Shown piece by piece: positions 16,371 to 25,598 of a stretch of DNA of 43,398 bases. Source of the stretch: an uncultured Pelagibacteraceae bacterium (lineage in GTDB: Bacteria > Pseudomonadota > Alphaproteobacteria > Pelagibacterales > Pelagibacteraceae). Each line of letters begins with the position of its first letter. The stretch's first letter is position 1. The position numbers and the translations under genes are program-made. The stretch spans positions 1 through 43,398 of the forward strand of contig CACJED010000005.1 of the NCBI GenBank assembly GCA_902592285.1, in the 5' to 3' direction. The notes beneath the pieces were generated by a model. The model saw only the letters and a program-made list of their open reading frames with translations, did not search any database and had not been told where the DNA came from.

Positions 16371-17014
16371 TGTTTTACTCTACCATAAACATCTTGATAT
16401 CTAACTATATCTGTTTCTTTTAAAATTGAACCAATTTGTGCTTCAATAATCTTAACTGGTTTTTTATAGGGATTTTCTATTCTGTGAACAGAACCTAAAG
16501 GAATAAAAATAGTTTCATTAGGTTTCATTCTATATTTTTTTTTATTTAAAGTAATTTTAGGATTACCTTGTGTTACTACCCAATGTTCTGCTCTATGATG
16601 ATGCTTTTGTAGGCTTAAAATACCTTTTGATTTAACAGTTATTTCCTTAATTAAAAAATTTTTACCTCTGAATAAATTAACATAACTTCCCCAAGGTCGA
16701 TAAAAAACATTTTTTTTATTAAAATACTTTCTTTTATTTCTTCCATACATTTTACAAATTTCTTTCCAGGATCCTAAGTCAGACCAAGGTATATTTAATT
16801 TAATAGCGTTAATATTTTTAGTTTTTTCTAAAATTGCAAAATCAAATGATTTTGAATTTATTTTAGTAAAGGATTTTTTGTTCAAATAATATATATTATT
16901 TTTATATTTCGCCTTAGTTACTGCTTCATTGCATTTTTTAAATATTTTAGGTTGGTATTTTTTAAAATTATTAATTATAGAGTCTTTTCTTAAAAAAAAA
17001 TTCCAGAATTCCAA
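16367..17014 (-). CDS. manC: ManC C-terminal part: end of GMP domain plus phosphomannose isomerase-type cupin (frame-split)
   Basis: Second half of a type II mannose-1-phosphate guanylyltransferase/mannose-6-phosphate isomerase. The frame from 17014 has an ATG, but the real protein almost certainly continues from the upstream frame at about 16998. It completes the nucleotidyltransferase domain (IPWSDLGSWKEIC) and then goes to the cupin: VFYRPWGSYVNLFRG, QKHHHRAEHWVV with metal-binding histidines, and IFIPLGSVHRIENP. The 60-70 residues usually found between DLGSW and the RPWGSY motif are reduced to about 15. It overlaps dgkA by 4 bases. Confidence 0.85.
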   Translation of the reverse strand: MEFWNFFLRKDSIINNFKKYQPKIFKKCNEAVTKAKYKNNIYYLNKKSFTKINSKSFDFAILEKTKNINAIKLNIPWSDLGSWKEICKMYGRNKRKYFNKKNVFYRPWGSYVNLFRGKNFLIKEITVKSKGILSLQKHHHRAEHWVVTQGNPKITLNKKKYRMKPNETIFIPLGSVHRIENPYKKPVKIIEAQIGSILKETDIVRYQDVYGRVKQ

Positions 17015-17577
17015 TAACCTTTATTTTTAATAATCACTTTTGCTTTAGACACTTTTGGTTTTTCAACAAATCTTGATACTCTATTCAATTTTCCTTTAGT
17101 TTTTTTTGTTAAAAAATACCCAAACTCACTAGATGGTATTGTGGGTTTAATGCCGAATAAAAAGATATTGTTTTCATTTAAATAATTCTTATTTTTTTTG
17201 ATCGATTGGTTAAATAAACCAGTATTTTCTATTAATAAATCTGCAGCCAAAAACATAAGTGGTTGTTGATCTGAAATATCTTTAATCAATGATGAGCTTA
17301 ATATAGCAGGAGCAGTATTTTTTTTTGCAGGCTCTAAAACAATCTTAAATTTTTTAATCTTATGTTTTTTGAGATGTTGTTTAACTTGTTTAAGATATTT
17401 TGCATTTGTACTTATTATTGGAAAATCAAATAAAGATCCTTTAATTCTATCAAGGGTTTTACCTAGTAAGGTCCAATTTCCAAAATCAATAAACTGTTTT
17501 GCTTGATGGTTTTTAGCATTAGGCCAAAGTCTAGTGCCAGCACCACCACATAAAATGACTGGCCGTATTTTCATCAA
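16990..17577 (-). CDS. manC: ManC N-terminal part: mannose-1-phosphate guanylyltransferase domain (frame-split)
   Basis: First half of the GDP-mannose enzyme; 195 residues. It starts with the nucleotide-binding [16 protein letters not shown], then [19 protein letters not shown], and FVEKP near residue 172. The frame stops right after WNSGIFF, at TAA overlapping a run of nine A/T pairs (16992-17000). In intact homologues NSG is followed by a few more hydrophobic residues, an Arg and a helix, which is exactly what the -1 frame supplies ([10 protein letters not shown]). One extra base in the run would give a single 403-residue protein. The start overlaps the ilvD stop by 4 bases. Confidence 0.87.
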   Translation of the reverse strand: MMKIRPVILCGGAGTRLWPNAKNHQAKQFIDFGNWTLLGKTLDRIKGSLFDFPIISTNAKYLKQVKQHLKKHKIKKFKIVLEPAKKNTAPAILSSSLIKDISDQQPLMFLAADLLIENTGLFNQSIKKNKNYLNENNIFLFGIKPTIPSSEFGYFLTKKTKGKLNRVSRFVEKPKVSKAKVIIKNKGYWNSGIFF

Positions 17578-19292
17578 ATTTTAGAATATTCCTTTACTTC
17601 TTTTTTCTTACCAGGATGTGTAGGTGCACCTAAATATGCAGGTCCAACTGTTTGTGCATATTTCCAAAGTGTTCCTGATCCAAAATCAGATTTTCTTGCC
17701 TTCCATTTTTTTTTTCTAGAAGCCAACTGCCCTCGTGTTAATCGAACGTTAATTGTTCCCTTCTTAGCATCAATATCAATAACATCACCGTTACGTAGAA
17801 GAGCAATAGGTCCACCTAATGCAGCTTCAGGACCTACGTGACCTACACAAAATCCTCTTGTTGCACCCGAGAACCTTCCATCAGTTATTAAAGCAACCTT
17901 CTCTCCTTTGCCTTGTCCATAAATTGCACCAGTTGTTGAAAGCATTTCTCTCATACCTGGTCCACCTACTGGTCCTTCGTATCTAATAATTATTACATCG
18001 CCATCTTTATATTTTCTACTTTGAACTGCTTTCATTGCACTTTCTTCATTATCAAAACATCTTGCTTTTCCGGTAAATTGAAGTTTCTTTAATCCAGCAA
18101 TTTTAACAATTCCACCCTCAGGTGCTAAATTTCCTTTTAATCCTACAACACCTCCATCTGGTGATAATGGCTTGTTAAAAGCTCTTAGAACTTTTTGTTT
18201 TGGGTCAAATTTAATTCCTTTTAAATTTTCTTTCATTGTTTTACCTGTGACCGTCATACAATCACCATGTATGTATCCACCATCATAAAGAGTTTTTAAA
18301 AGCATTGGTACACCACCTGCTAACCACATGTCTTTTGCAACATATTTTCCACCTGGTTTTAAGTCTGCAAGATAAGGAGTTCTTTTAAATATTTTTGCAA
18401 CATCCATTAAATCAAATTTAATTCCTGCTTCATTTGCAATTGCTGGTAAATGCAAAGCAGCGTTTGTTGAGCCACCTGTAGCGGCAACAATCGTTGCAGC
18501 ATTTTCTAAAGCTTTTCTTGTAACAATATCTCTTGGTTTAATTTTTTTAGCTAACAATTCCATAACCATTCGCCCACTAGCTTTTGCATATTTATCTCTT
18601 TCTTCATATGGTGCTGGTGTTCCTGCAGAGTAAGGTAAAGCTAAACCAATGGCTTCTGATACACATGCCATAGTATTAGCAGTGAATTGGCCACCACAAG
18701 CACCTGCAGTAGGACATGCAACTAACTCTAATTTTCTTAATTCCTTTGCTGACATTTGTCCTGAAGAATGTTTACCAACAGCTTCAAACACATCAACTAC
18801 TGTTACATCTTTACCTTTATATTTGCCTGGGAGTATTGATCCTCCATAAATAAATACACTTGGAACATTTAATCTAACCATAGACATCATCAGTCCTGGT
18901 AAAGATTTATCACATCCTGCAATTCCTACTAATGCATCATAACAATGACCTCTCACAGTAAGTTCTGCTGAGTCAGCTATTACTTCTCTTGATATTAATG
19001 AAGATTTCATTCCTTCGTGGCCCATTGCAATACCATCAGTTACTGTAATTGTACAAAATTCTCTTGGAGTTCCTCCAGAAGCTCTAACACCTTTTTTAAC
19101 TGATTGTGCTTGTCTCATTAAAGCAATATTGCATGGTGCTGCCTCATTCCATGTTGATACTACACCTACAAATGGTTTGGAAACATCTTTTTCAGTTTCA
19201 CCCATTGCGTAATAAAAAGATCTATGTGGTGCCCTATCTGGGCCTAAAGAAGTATGTCTACTAGGTAATTTTTTCTTATTAAATTTCCGCAT
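17574..19292 (-). CDS. ilvD: Dihydroxy-acid dehydratase
   Basis: Fe-S dehydratase of branched-chain amino-acid synthesis that converts 2,3-dihydroxy-isovalerate or -methylvalerate to the 2-oxo acid. The 572 residues match the IlvD subtype. Cluster cysteines appear in [14 protein letters not shown] and [20 protein letters not shown], and the C-terminal substrate motif is [23 protein letters not shown]. The IlvD/Edd family includes sugar-acid dehydratases, but the CPTAGACGG form and context favour IlvD. It begins at the base where the valS frame ends and overlaps manC by 4 bases. Confidence 0.93.
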   Translation of the reverse strand: MRKFNKKKLPSRHTSLGPDRAPHRSFYYAMGETEKDVSKPFVGVVSTWNEAAPCNIALMRQAQSVKKGVRASGGTPREFCTITVTDGIAMGHEGMKSSLISREVIADSAELTVRGHCYDALVGIAGCDKSLPGLMMSMVRLNVPSVFIYGGSILPGKYKGKDVTVVDVFEAVGKHSSGQMSAKELRKLELVACPTAGACGGQFTANTMACVSEAIGLALPYSAGTPAPYEERDKYAKASGRMVMELLAKKIKPRDIVTRKALENAATIVAATGGSTNAALHLPAIANEAGIKFDLMDVAKIFKRTPYLADLKPGGKYVAKDMWLAGGVPMLLKTLYDGGYIHGDCMTVTGKTMKENLKGIKFDPKQKVLRAFNKPLSPDGGVVGLKGNLAPEGGIVKIAGLKKLQFTGKARCFDNEESAMKAVQSRKYKDGDVIIIRYEGPVGGPGMREMLSTTGAIYGQGKGEKVALITDGRFSGATRGFCVGHVGPEAALGGPIALLRNGDVIDIDAKKGTINVRLTRGQLASRKKKWKARKSDFGSGTLWKYAQTVGPAYLGAPTHPGKKKEVKEYSKI

Positions 19293-21919
19293 TATAAGCT
19301 TTCAATTGTTGATGATATTTTTTTGATATCATCTTTTAGATTACTATAGTTAGTTTTTTCTTGTTCAACAATATTTTTTGGGGCTCTTTGAGTAAATCCT
19401 TTATTGGATAATCTCTGAGATATCTTGTCCATTTCTTCTTGATACTTATTTTGTCTTTTAATTAAATTTTCTTTGATTAAATTTAAATCAACATTTTCAT
19501 CAAAATAAATTTGAAAAATATCCCCTGAAATTACCATAGTTGCTGATGGTTTGTTTTGATCCATATCATGAAGATTATTGATACGACCAAGTTTCTTTAA
19601 GATTATTTCATTATTTTTCATTAAAATTCTATTTTTTTTTCTAATTTTACTCATTGAAATGTCAATAAATGATCCAGGACTAACATTTAATTCATTTTTA
19701 TATGACCTGAGTTCAGAGATAATATTGATCATTGTTTCTACATCTCTTTGAGATTGATCTTTTTTAGCTTTAGCACTTAACCAGTTTTTGTGCATGAGGT
19801 ATTGTTTATTTTTTTTATCAAATTTATTTTTTAGCCATAACTCTTCCGTTACAAAAGGGATAAATGGGTGTAACATTATCAATATTTGTTTAAATATATA
19901 GGCTGATACTTCTTTTACTTCTTTTTGGGCCTTTTTATCATCAGAATAAAGAATAGTTTTAGATAGTTCAATATACCAATCACAATAAGAATGCCATGCA
20001 AATTGATAAGCATGTTTTGCAGCTTCATCAAACCGATAATCAATTATATTTTTTTTAATTGTATTTTTAGCTTCTATTAACTCAGAGTAGATCCATTTAT
20101 TTATATTTAAACTGATTTTTGGAATTTTATCTGTTTTAGTAAAATCACATTTATTTGTAATTAAAAAATTATTAGCATTCCATAATTTATTTAAAAAGTT
20201 TCTATATCCTTTTACTCGATCCTCAGAAAGTTTTACATCAGTGCCAGGAGAAGCCATTGAAAGTAATGTAAATCTTAATGCATCAGCGCTATATTTTTCT
20301 ATTAAGTCTAAAGGATCAATTACATTTCCTTTTGATTTAGACATTTTTTGTCCTTTTTCATCTCTTACTAATGCATGAACATAGATATCTTTAAAAGGTT
20401 CCTTTTTTAAAAATTCCATTCCAAACATAATCATTCTAGCAACCCAGAAAAAAATTATATCAAAACCAGTAACCAAAACTGTTGTTGGATAGAATTTCTT
20501 TACATAATCTTTTTTATCAGGCCAACCTAATGTTGCAAATGGCCATAAGCCTGACGAAAACCATGTATCAAGCACATCAGGATCTCTTTTAAGTGTTACA
20601 TCTTTTTTGTAATGTTTCTTTGCTTGTTTGATTGCTTCTTTTTCGTTTACCGCAACAAATATTTTTTTATCAGGTCCATACCATGCTGGTATTTGATGTC
20701 CCCACCATAATTGTCTTGAAATACACCATGGCTCAATATTATTCATCCACTGAAAATAAGTCTTAGACCAGTTTGCTGGGAAAAAATTTGTTTTTTTTAA
20801 CTTAACTATTTTTTTTGCTTTAACTGCTAATTTTTTTGCATCTACAAACCATTGTTCAGTTAAAAAAGGCTCTATTACAGAATTAGATCTGTCACCATAA
20901 GGGACTTTATTTTTGATATTTTCCTCTTTAACAAAAAAACTCTTTTCTTTGAGTTCATCTAATATTTTTTTTCTAGCATCAAATCTATCTAGTCCGATAT
21001 AATTTTGTGGGGCATTATTGTTAATTTTTCCTTCCTCAGTAAATACATTTATAATATCTAGATTATTTCTTTGACCCACTTCATAGTCATTAAAATCATG
21101 TGCTGGTGTTATTTTTAATGCACCTGTTCCTTGCTCAGGATCCGCATAGTTATCTTTTATAATTTTAATTTTTCTTCCAACAATAGGAATAGTTACTGTT
21201 TTACCAATAAGATATTTATATCTTTTGTCTTTAGGATTTACTGCAATTGCCGTGTCACCTAACATTGTTTCAGGTCTAGTTGTTGCAATGGTAATAAATT
21301 CTGATGAGTTTTCAATTGGATATCTTATATAATAGATTTTTGAATTCATCTCTCTTTGATCAACTTCTAAATCTGAGATAGCGGTTTTAAGAACTGTGTC
21401 CCAATTTACTAATTTTTTTGCTTTATAAATTAATTTTTTTTTGTGAAGTTCTACGAATACTTTAATAACTGATTTTGATAAATTGTTATCCATTGTAAAT
21501 GCATTACGAGACCAATCGCATGAACAGCCTAATTTTTTTAGTTGGTTTATAATAATATCGCCATATTGATTTTTCCATTCCCATACTTTTTTAATAAATT
21601 TTTCTCTACCTAAATCAATCTTATTAATACCTTCACTATTCAATTTTTTTTCAACAAGAGCTTGAGTAGCGATGCCGGCATGATCTGTACCAGGTTGCCA
21701 AAGAGTTTCATAATTATTCATTCGATAATATCTGACTAAAAAATCTTGGATAGAATTATTTAATGCATGTCCCATATGCAAAGAGCCTGTTACGTTAGGA
21801 GGAGGTATTACTACTGAATATTTTTTTGAATTTTTTTTGGGCTCAAATAATTTATTTTTTTCCCAGTATTTATAAATATTCGTTTCAATTTCCAGATGAT
21901 TATAACTTTTATGTTCCAT
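19292..21919 (-). CDS. valS: Valyl-tRNA synthetase
   Basis: Class I aminoacyl-tRNA synthetase, 875 residues. The HIGH-type motif is in [16 protein letters not shown] (about 40-53) and the KMSKS loop in [17 protein letters not shown]. The editing (CP1) domain shows [18 protein letters not shown] and the catalytic-site segment [13 protein letters not shown] is normal. The last 60 residues, mostly Lys, Glu and Gln, form the C-terminal coiled-coil arm that contacts tRNA-Val. It shares one base with ilvD and is 35 bases downstream of the LicD-like gene. Confidence 0.97.
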   Translation of the reverse strand: MEHKSYNHLEIETNIYKYWEKNKLFEPKKNSKKYSVVIPPPNVTGSLHMGHALNNSIQDFLVRYYRMNNYETLWQPGTDHAGIATQALVEKKLNSEGINKIDLGREKFIKKVWEWKNQYGDIIINQLKKLGCSCDWSRNAFTMDNNLSKSVIKVFVELHKKKLIYKAKKLVNWDTVLKTAISDLEVDQREMNSKIYYIRYPIENSSEFITIATTRPETMLGDTAIAVNPKDKRYKYLIGKTVTIPIVGRKIKIIKDNYADPEQGTGALKITPAHDFNDYEVGQRNNLDIINVFTEEGKINNNAPQNYIGLDRFDARKKILDELKEKSFFVKEENIKNKVPYGDRSNSVIEPFLTEQWFVDAKKLAVKAKKIVKLKKTNFFPANWSKTYFQWMNNIEPWCISRQLWWGHQIPAWYGPDKKIFVAVNEKEAIKQAKKHYKKDVTLKRDPDVLDTWFSSGLWPFATLGWPDKKDYVKKFYPTTVLVTGFDIIFFWVARMIMFGMEFLKKEPFKDIYVHALVRDEKGQKMSKSKGNVIDPLDLIEKYSADALRFTLLSMASPGTDVKLSEDRVKGYRNFLNKLWNANNFLITNKCDFTKTDKIPKISLNINKWIYSELIEAKNTIKKNIIDYRFDEAAKHAYQFAWHSYCDWYIELSKTILYSDDKKAQKEVKEVSAYIFKQILIMLHPFIPFVTEELWLKNKFDKKNKQYLMHKNWLSAKAKKDQSQRDVETMINIISELRSYKNELNVSPGSFIDISMSKIRKKNRILMKNNEIILKKLGRINNLHDMDQNKPSATMVISGDIFQIYFDENVDLNLIKENLIKRQNKYQEEMDKISQRLSNKGFTQRAPKNIVEQEKTNYSNLKDDIKKISSTIESL

Positions 21920-21954
21920 TATATCCTAATTATCTTTTTATTAAAATTAACTCC

Positions 21955-22572
21955 TTATCTCAAATAATTGTAAAACTTAATTAAAAATCTTTTTGCTAAT
22001 CTTTTAATAAATAAATCTTTTTTTTTGAAATTTCTAGTCATATAGAGGCTTTTATCAGCGGTTCTGATTGGCTTCTTCCAGTTTCCATAAGAAAATTTAA
22101 GATATTGTTTAGGATTATTTGGGACATTAAATTTTCTACCAAAAAATATAATTTTAGAAAATTTACTTAAAAATTTAGCTGGAATAATTTTATCTTTTCT
22201 CCAATAAATTTTTTTTTCTGGTGAGTAGTTCCAAGAGAAAATTGTGTACCTGGTAGTATCTTTTGAACACGCACCATAAAAATCTATCTTCAAGCTTTCT
22301 TTTTTTTTATCTTTTTGAATGATCTTAAATCCATTTTTTTTTAAATTTTTTAATATCAAATCAAATTTTTTATATAATTGATCTGACGTTGCACTAATTT
22401 CAACATCCCAATCCCACTTAATAAAATTATTTTCTCTAATTGCACCTAAAAGAATTCCTGTATTTAAGAAATAAATTAGTCCAGTCTTATCTAAAATACT
22501 GCAAATTTGTAAAAATTCTTTTTTTCTGATGGATAGCTCTTTTTTAGTTCTAATTCTAATTTTAGTATTCAT
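21955..22572 (-). CDS. LicD/fukutin-related family protein (putative glycan phosphotransferase)
   Basis: A 205-residue protein of the LicD/FKRP nucleotidyltransferase-like family, whose studied members transfer phosphocholine or related groups onto surface glycans. Evidence is the N-terminal FLNTGILLGAIRENNFIKWDWDVEI, matching the family's G-[ST]-LLGAxR...WDDDIDI signature, and the later YLKFSYGNWKKPIRTADKS. The acidic motif is altered: WDWDVEI stands where WDDDIDI is usual, so one Asp is replaced by Trp and the last by Glu. Substrate and activity are uncertain. It precedes valS-ilvD-manC; GDP-mannose synthesis nearby fits a surface-glycan role but is only circumstantial. Confidence 0.72.
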   Translation of the reverse strand: MNTKIRIRTKKELSIRKKEFLQICSILDKTGLIYFLNTGILLGAIRENNFIKWDWDVEISATSDQLYKKFDLILKNLKKNGFKIIQKDKKKESLKIDFYGACSKDTTRYTIFSWNYSPEKKIYWRKDKIIPAKFLSKFSKIIFFGRKFNVPNNPKQYLKFSYGNWKKPIRTADKSLYMTRNFKKKDLFIKRLAKRFLIKFYNYLR

Positions 22573-22673
22573 TTTAAAGTAATTATAATTCTAATGATTA
22601 TTAAATTATATTTCTTGTGATACCATAAAACATTGATATTAATAATATTCTAAACCAAAATAATTTGATTATT

Positions 22674-22747
22674 GGCAACGTGGCGGAATGGTTACGCAGA
22701 GGATTGCAAATCCTTGTATCCCGGTTCGATTCCGGGCGTTGCCTCCA
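22674..22747 (+). tRNA. tRNA-Cys (GCA)
   Basis: A complete cloverleaf: the 7-bp acceptor GGCAACG pairs with CGTTGCC; D arm GCGGAATGGTTACGC; anticodon stem AGGAT/ATCCT around TTGCAAA (anticodon GCA, Cys); T arm CCGGTTCGATTCCGG. The discriminator is T, the expected identity base for tRNA-Cys, and CCA is encoded. It is on the opposite strand to the licD-like gene, 101 bases away. Confidence 0.96.
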
Positions 22748-22797
22748 ATAAAATTCTTGTTTTAATGTCAAAAAAAAGTAAGTTGTGATTTTGATAT

Positions 22798-22873
22798 TCC
22801 TCGGTAGCTCAGTTGGTAGAGCAGTTGACTGTTAATCAATTGGTCGCAGGTTCGAGTCCTGCCCGAGGAGCCA
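22798..22873 (+). tRNA. tRNA-Asn (GTT)
   Basis: A complete cloverleaf: acceptor TCCTCGG with CCGAGGA; D arm GCTCAGTTGGTAGAGC; anticodon stem TTGAC/GTCAA-type pairing around CTGTTAA (anticodon GTT, Asn); T arm GCAGGTTCGAGTCCTGC. Discriminator G with encoded CCA. It follows tRNA-Cys by 50 bases and is probably cotranscribed. Its 3' end is only 7 bases from the stop of the convergent XRE regulator. Confidence 0.96.
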
Positions 22874-22880
22874 AAAATTT

Positions 22881-23252
22881 TTAAACAGCTTTATTAATAA
22901 TATTATTTGTAAGCTGTAAAGATTTATTAAATTTTAACTTTTGATCTCCATTAAGTTCTGAATATAATTTTACTAAAAAATTATAATTAATATTTAAGTG
23001 ACCCTCTTTTGATTTTTCTAAATTAACTACATATTCAGAAAAATCCTCAAAAAAATAATTAATAGGTACTTTCAAATAATTTGATAACTGAAGCAGTCTT
23101 ATAGAACTTACTCCGTTAGTGCCTTTTTCATATTTTTGAATTTGTTGAAATGTTACGTTAATTGCTTTTGCTACTTTTGTTTGTGTTAAACCAAGTGCCA
23201 ATCTTCTAAGCTTAAGCTTGTTGCCTAAATGCTTATTAAAATTATCTTCCAT
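22881..23252 (-). CDS. XRE-family helix-turn-helix transcriptional regulator
   Basis: A 123-residue DNA-binding protein. Residues 8-65 form a Cro/CI-type HTH: LGNKLKLRRLALGLTQTKVA, then AINVTFQQIQKYEKGTN with the recognition helix, and SSIRLLQLSNYLKVPINYFF. The C-terminal half is helical with no recognised ligand domain. Regulators of this form are common in alphaproteobacteria. The target is unknown; it lies 162 bases downstream of aapP on the same strand. A perfect 7-bp inverted repeat covers its own start codon and ribosome binding site, suggesting autoregulation. Confidence 0.88.
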   Translation of the reverse strand: MEDNFNKHLGNKLKLRRLALGLTQTKVAKAINVTFQQIQKYEKGTNGVSSIRLLQLSNYLKVPINYFFEDFSEYVVNLEKSKEGHLNINYNFLVKLYSELNGDQKLKFNKSLQLTNNIINKAV

Positions 23253-23268
23253 TAAGACCCCTCTTAAT
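23251..23268 (-). promoter_or_regulatory. Inverted repeat over the XRE start codon and SD (candidate autoregulatory operator or RNA hairpin)
   Basis: On the minus strand ATTAAGA-GGGG-TCTTAAT is a perfect 7-bp inverted repeat with a 4-base centre. The GGGG centre is the core of the Shine-Dalgarno sequence (AGAGGGG), and the second arm ends in the AT of the ATG start. In DNA it is a plausible XRE dimer site; in RNA it would fold and hide the start codon. The spacer between this site and aapP (23269-23414) holds no gene that I can see. Confidence 0.5.
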
Positions 23269-23414
23269 TTTATTAAACACTTATTGAACTAGTTTTTGAT
23301 ACTCACTGCAACAATAATTTTATTTTTTTTTGTTAAAAAACACTAATTATAGAAAAATATGTCAAGCATTACTTAAGGCTAAAATGAAGAAATTTTTCTT
23401 GAAATTCAAAATGT

Positions 23415-24149
23415 CTATAGTATCTGACTTAAAAAAAGTTTAGTTCTATCACTCTTTGGATTAGCAAAAAATTCCTTGGTATCTGCTTTTTCTACTATCT
23501 TACCCTCATCCATAAAGATCATACTATCTGCAACTTCTTTAGCAAAACCCATTTCATGAGTAACTACTATCATTGTCATTCCTTGTTTTGCTAAATTTAC
23601 CATAACATCAAGTACCTCTTTAATCATTTCTGGATCCAAGGCAGATGTAGGTTCATCAAAAAGCATTATTTTTGGCTCCATGCAGAGGGCACGAGCTATA
23701 GCAACTCTTTGTTGTTGACCTCCTGAAAGTTGTCCTGGATATTTGTAAGCTTGATCTAATATTTGAACTCTTTCTAAATGTTTAAGTGCTAACTCCTCAG
23801 CATCTTTCTTTGGCATTTTCTTAACCCATATTGGTGCCAATGTGCAATTATCTAAAATCGACAAATGTGGAAATAAATTAAATTGTTGAAATACCATTCC
23901 AACTTCGGCTCTAATTTGTTCTATATTTTTTGTATCTTCAGTTAATGTTATTCCGTCAACAATTATATCGCCTTCTTGATGCTCTTCTAGTCTATTAATA
24001 CATCTTATCAAAGTAGACTTACCTGAGCCTGAAGGCCCGCACACAACAATTTTTTCTTTAGGTTTAACCTCTAAATTAATTCCTTTTAAAACTTGAAAAT
24101 CTCCAAACCATTTATTCATATTGTTAATTTGAATTATATTTTCTGACAT
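23415..24149 (-). CDS. aapP: General L-amino acid ABC transporter ATP-binding protein AapP
   Basis: ATPase of the polar amino-acid uptake family, 244 residues. Walker [22 protein letters not shown]-loop [19 protein letters not shown], signature [15 protein letters not shown], Walker [16 protein letters not shown] and switch His in [13 protein letters not shown] are all normal. It lies 6 bases after aapM and is the last gene of aapJQMP. Systems of this type (Rhizobium Aap) take up many L-amino acids; exact range cannot be told from sequence. Confidence 0.95.
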   Translation of the reverse strand: MSENIIQINNMNKWFGDFQVLKGINLEVKPKEKIVVCGPSGSGKSTLIRCINRLEEHQEGDIIVDGITLTEDTKNIEQIRAEVGMVFQQFNLFPHLSILDNCTLAPIWVKKMPKKDAEELALKHLERVQILDQAYKYPGQLSGGQQQRVAIARALCMEPKIMLFDEPTSALDPEMIKEVLDVMVNLAKQGMTMIVVTHEMGFAKEVADSMIFMDEGKIVEKADTKEFFANPKSDRTKLFLSQIL

Positions 24150-24155
24150 AATTTT

Positions 24156-25598
24156 TTATCTATCTGTTTTATATTTTTGCTCCAAGTTATAACTATATTT
24201 ACTCATTGCATAACAAATAATCCAGAAAATTATTGCAGCAAATACATAGCCTTCCATAGCAAATCCTAACCATTCTGGATTAGTTTTAGCTAAATTTAAC
24301 ATTCCTACTATTTCCAAAAGTCCAACAACAAAAATTAATGGTGTGTCTTTCACTAAAGCCAAAAACGTATTCGCTATACCTGGAATAACAAGTTTTAAAG
24401 CTTGAGGTAAAATTACAAATATATGCATTTTCCAATATCCCATTCCTAATGATTTTGCAGCTTCATATTGACCCCTAGGAAGAGCTTGTAAGCCTCCTCT
24501 TATAACTTCAGCAACATATGCTGCTTCAAATAATGAAATAGCTATTATACATCTTACTAACTTATCTATAAAAAAATCTGCAGGCAAAAACATTGGAAAC
24601 ATAACAGCAGACATGAATAGAACTGTAATTAAAGGAACTCCTCTCCAAAATTCTATAAAACCTATTGAAATATATCTTATAAGAGGAAACCCTGACCTTC
24701 TCCCTAAAGCAAAAGCCATCCCAATTGGAAAACAAAATATTAAACAAAAGAATGAAATTATAAAAGTAAGAGATAAACCTCCCCAAGCACCGGTCTCTAC
24801 CCAATTTAAGCCCTCTAATTTACCTAACTCAATATATTCTTCAAAAAAAAGAAAATATTTTAATAAAATATAAAGCGCAAAAGGAACTATTAGGAAATAA
24901 TAAAATTTAAATTTACTTGGGATAAAAAATCCAACAATAATTGATAAAATTGCAGCAATTATTCCATAAGAAAAATCAAAGAATACTGGACCACCAGAAA
25001 TAAAGAAAAATATAAACAAGAAAGCGATAAAAGGATAAATTACAACATAATAAAGTGTTAAGTATTTCTTAAATTTATCCGTTGCAAAATATCCAACAGA
25101 GCCTAATAAAGCTAATGCTATGAATGAAAGATTTATTCTCCATTGTTCAGCATTTGGATACATTCCATACATAAACCTTCTCATCCAGACTTTTATATAA
25201 GTCCAACAAGCACCCGTTCCTGAACATACATCTTTACTATCTCCAGCAAAGCTTGCATCTACAACAAACCAACTTAATATTGGTGGAATGGATTTAATAA
25301 TTATAAAAATTATTAATAAAGACAAAATAGCATTAAAATTATTTGTATTTATATGTTTATTAATTAAGTCTAATTTCTTAATTCCACTAAATTCAATCCT
25401 AATAAAATAGAGACCAATAAAACCAATAATTAAAGGTAATAAGAAACTAATTAAATTTGGCAAGAAACTGGTTAAATTAATTCTAAAAAAAGAATTTAAA
25501 AATACATCTATTACACTGATAAAAAATAGAAAAGAACCAAGGTACAAAAATGTAAATAAATTTGATTTTTCAGGTTTTAAAAAATTAATTTTATTCAT
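24156..25598 (-). CDS. aapM: General L-amino acid ABC transporter permease AapM
   Basis: Inner-membrane permease of the His/Glu/Gln/Arg family. The 480 residues exceed the roughly 380-400 usual for AapM; the excess is extra hydrophobic segments in the N-terminal half. Typical AapM features are present: the periplasmic GACWTYIKVWMRRFMYGMYP region, then the permease core with YISIGFIEFWRGVPLITVLFM and the coupling loop GLQALPRGQYEAAKSLGMGYW. It shares one base with aapQ and is followed by aapP. Confidence 0.93.
   Translation of the reverse strand: MNKINFLKPEKSNLFTFLYLGSFLFFISVIDVFLNSFFRINLTSFLPNLISFLLPLIIGFIGLYFIRIEFSGIKKLDLINKHINTNNFNAILSLLIIFIIIKSIPPILSWFVVDASFAGDSKDVCSGTGACWTYIKVWMRRFMYGMYPNAEQWRINLSFIALALLGSVGYFATDKFKKYLTLYYVVIYPFIAFLFIFFFISGGPVFFDFSYGIIAAILSIIVGFFIPSKFKFYYFLIVPFALYILLKYFLFFEEYIELGKLEGLNWVETGAWGGLSLTFIISFFCLIFCFPIGMAFALGRRSGFPLIRYISIGFIEFWRGVPLITVLFMSAVMFPMFLPADFFIDKLVRCIIAISLFEAAYVAEVIRGGLQALPRGQYEAAKSLGMGYWKMHIFVILPQALKLVIPGIANTFLALVKDTPLIFVVGLLEIVGMLNLAKTNPEWLGFAMEGYVFAAIIFWIICYAMSKYSYNLEQKYKTDR

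Noticed and set aside
22674..22873. tRNA-Cys/tRNA-Asn as a genomic island insertion point
   Set aside because: No integrase, no duplicated tRNA 3' fragment and no foreign-looking genes nearby; the XRE regulator next to them has ordinary composition for the window.
24562..24873. Open frames opposite or out of frame within aapM
   Set aside because: Shadows of the AT-rich coding strand; no family resemblance and no ribosome binding site.
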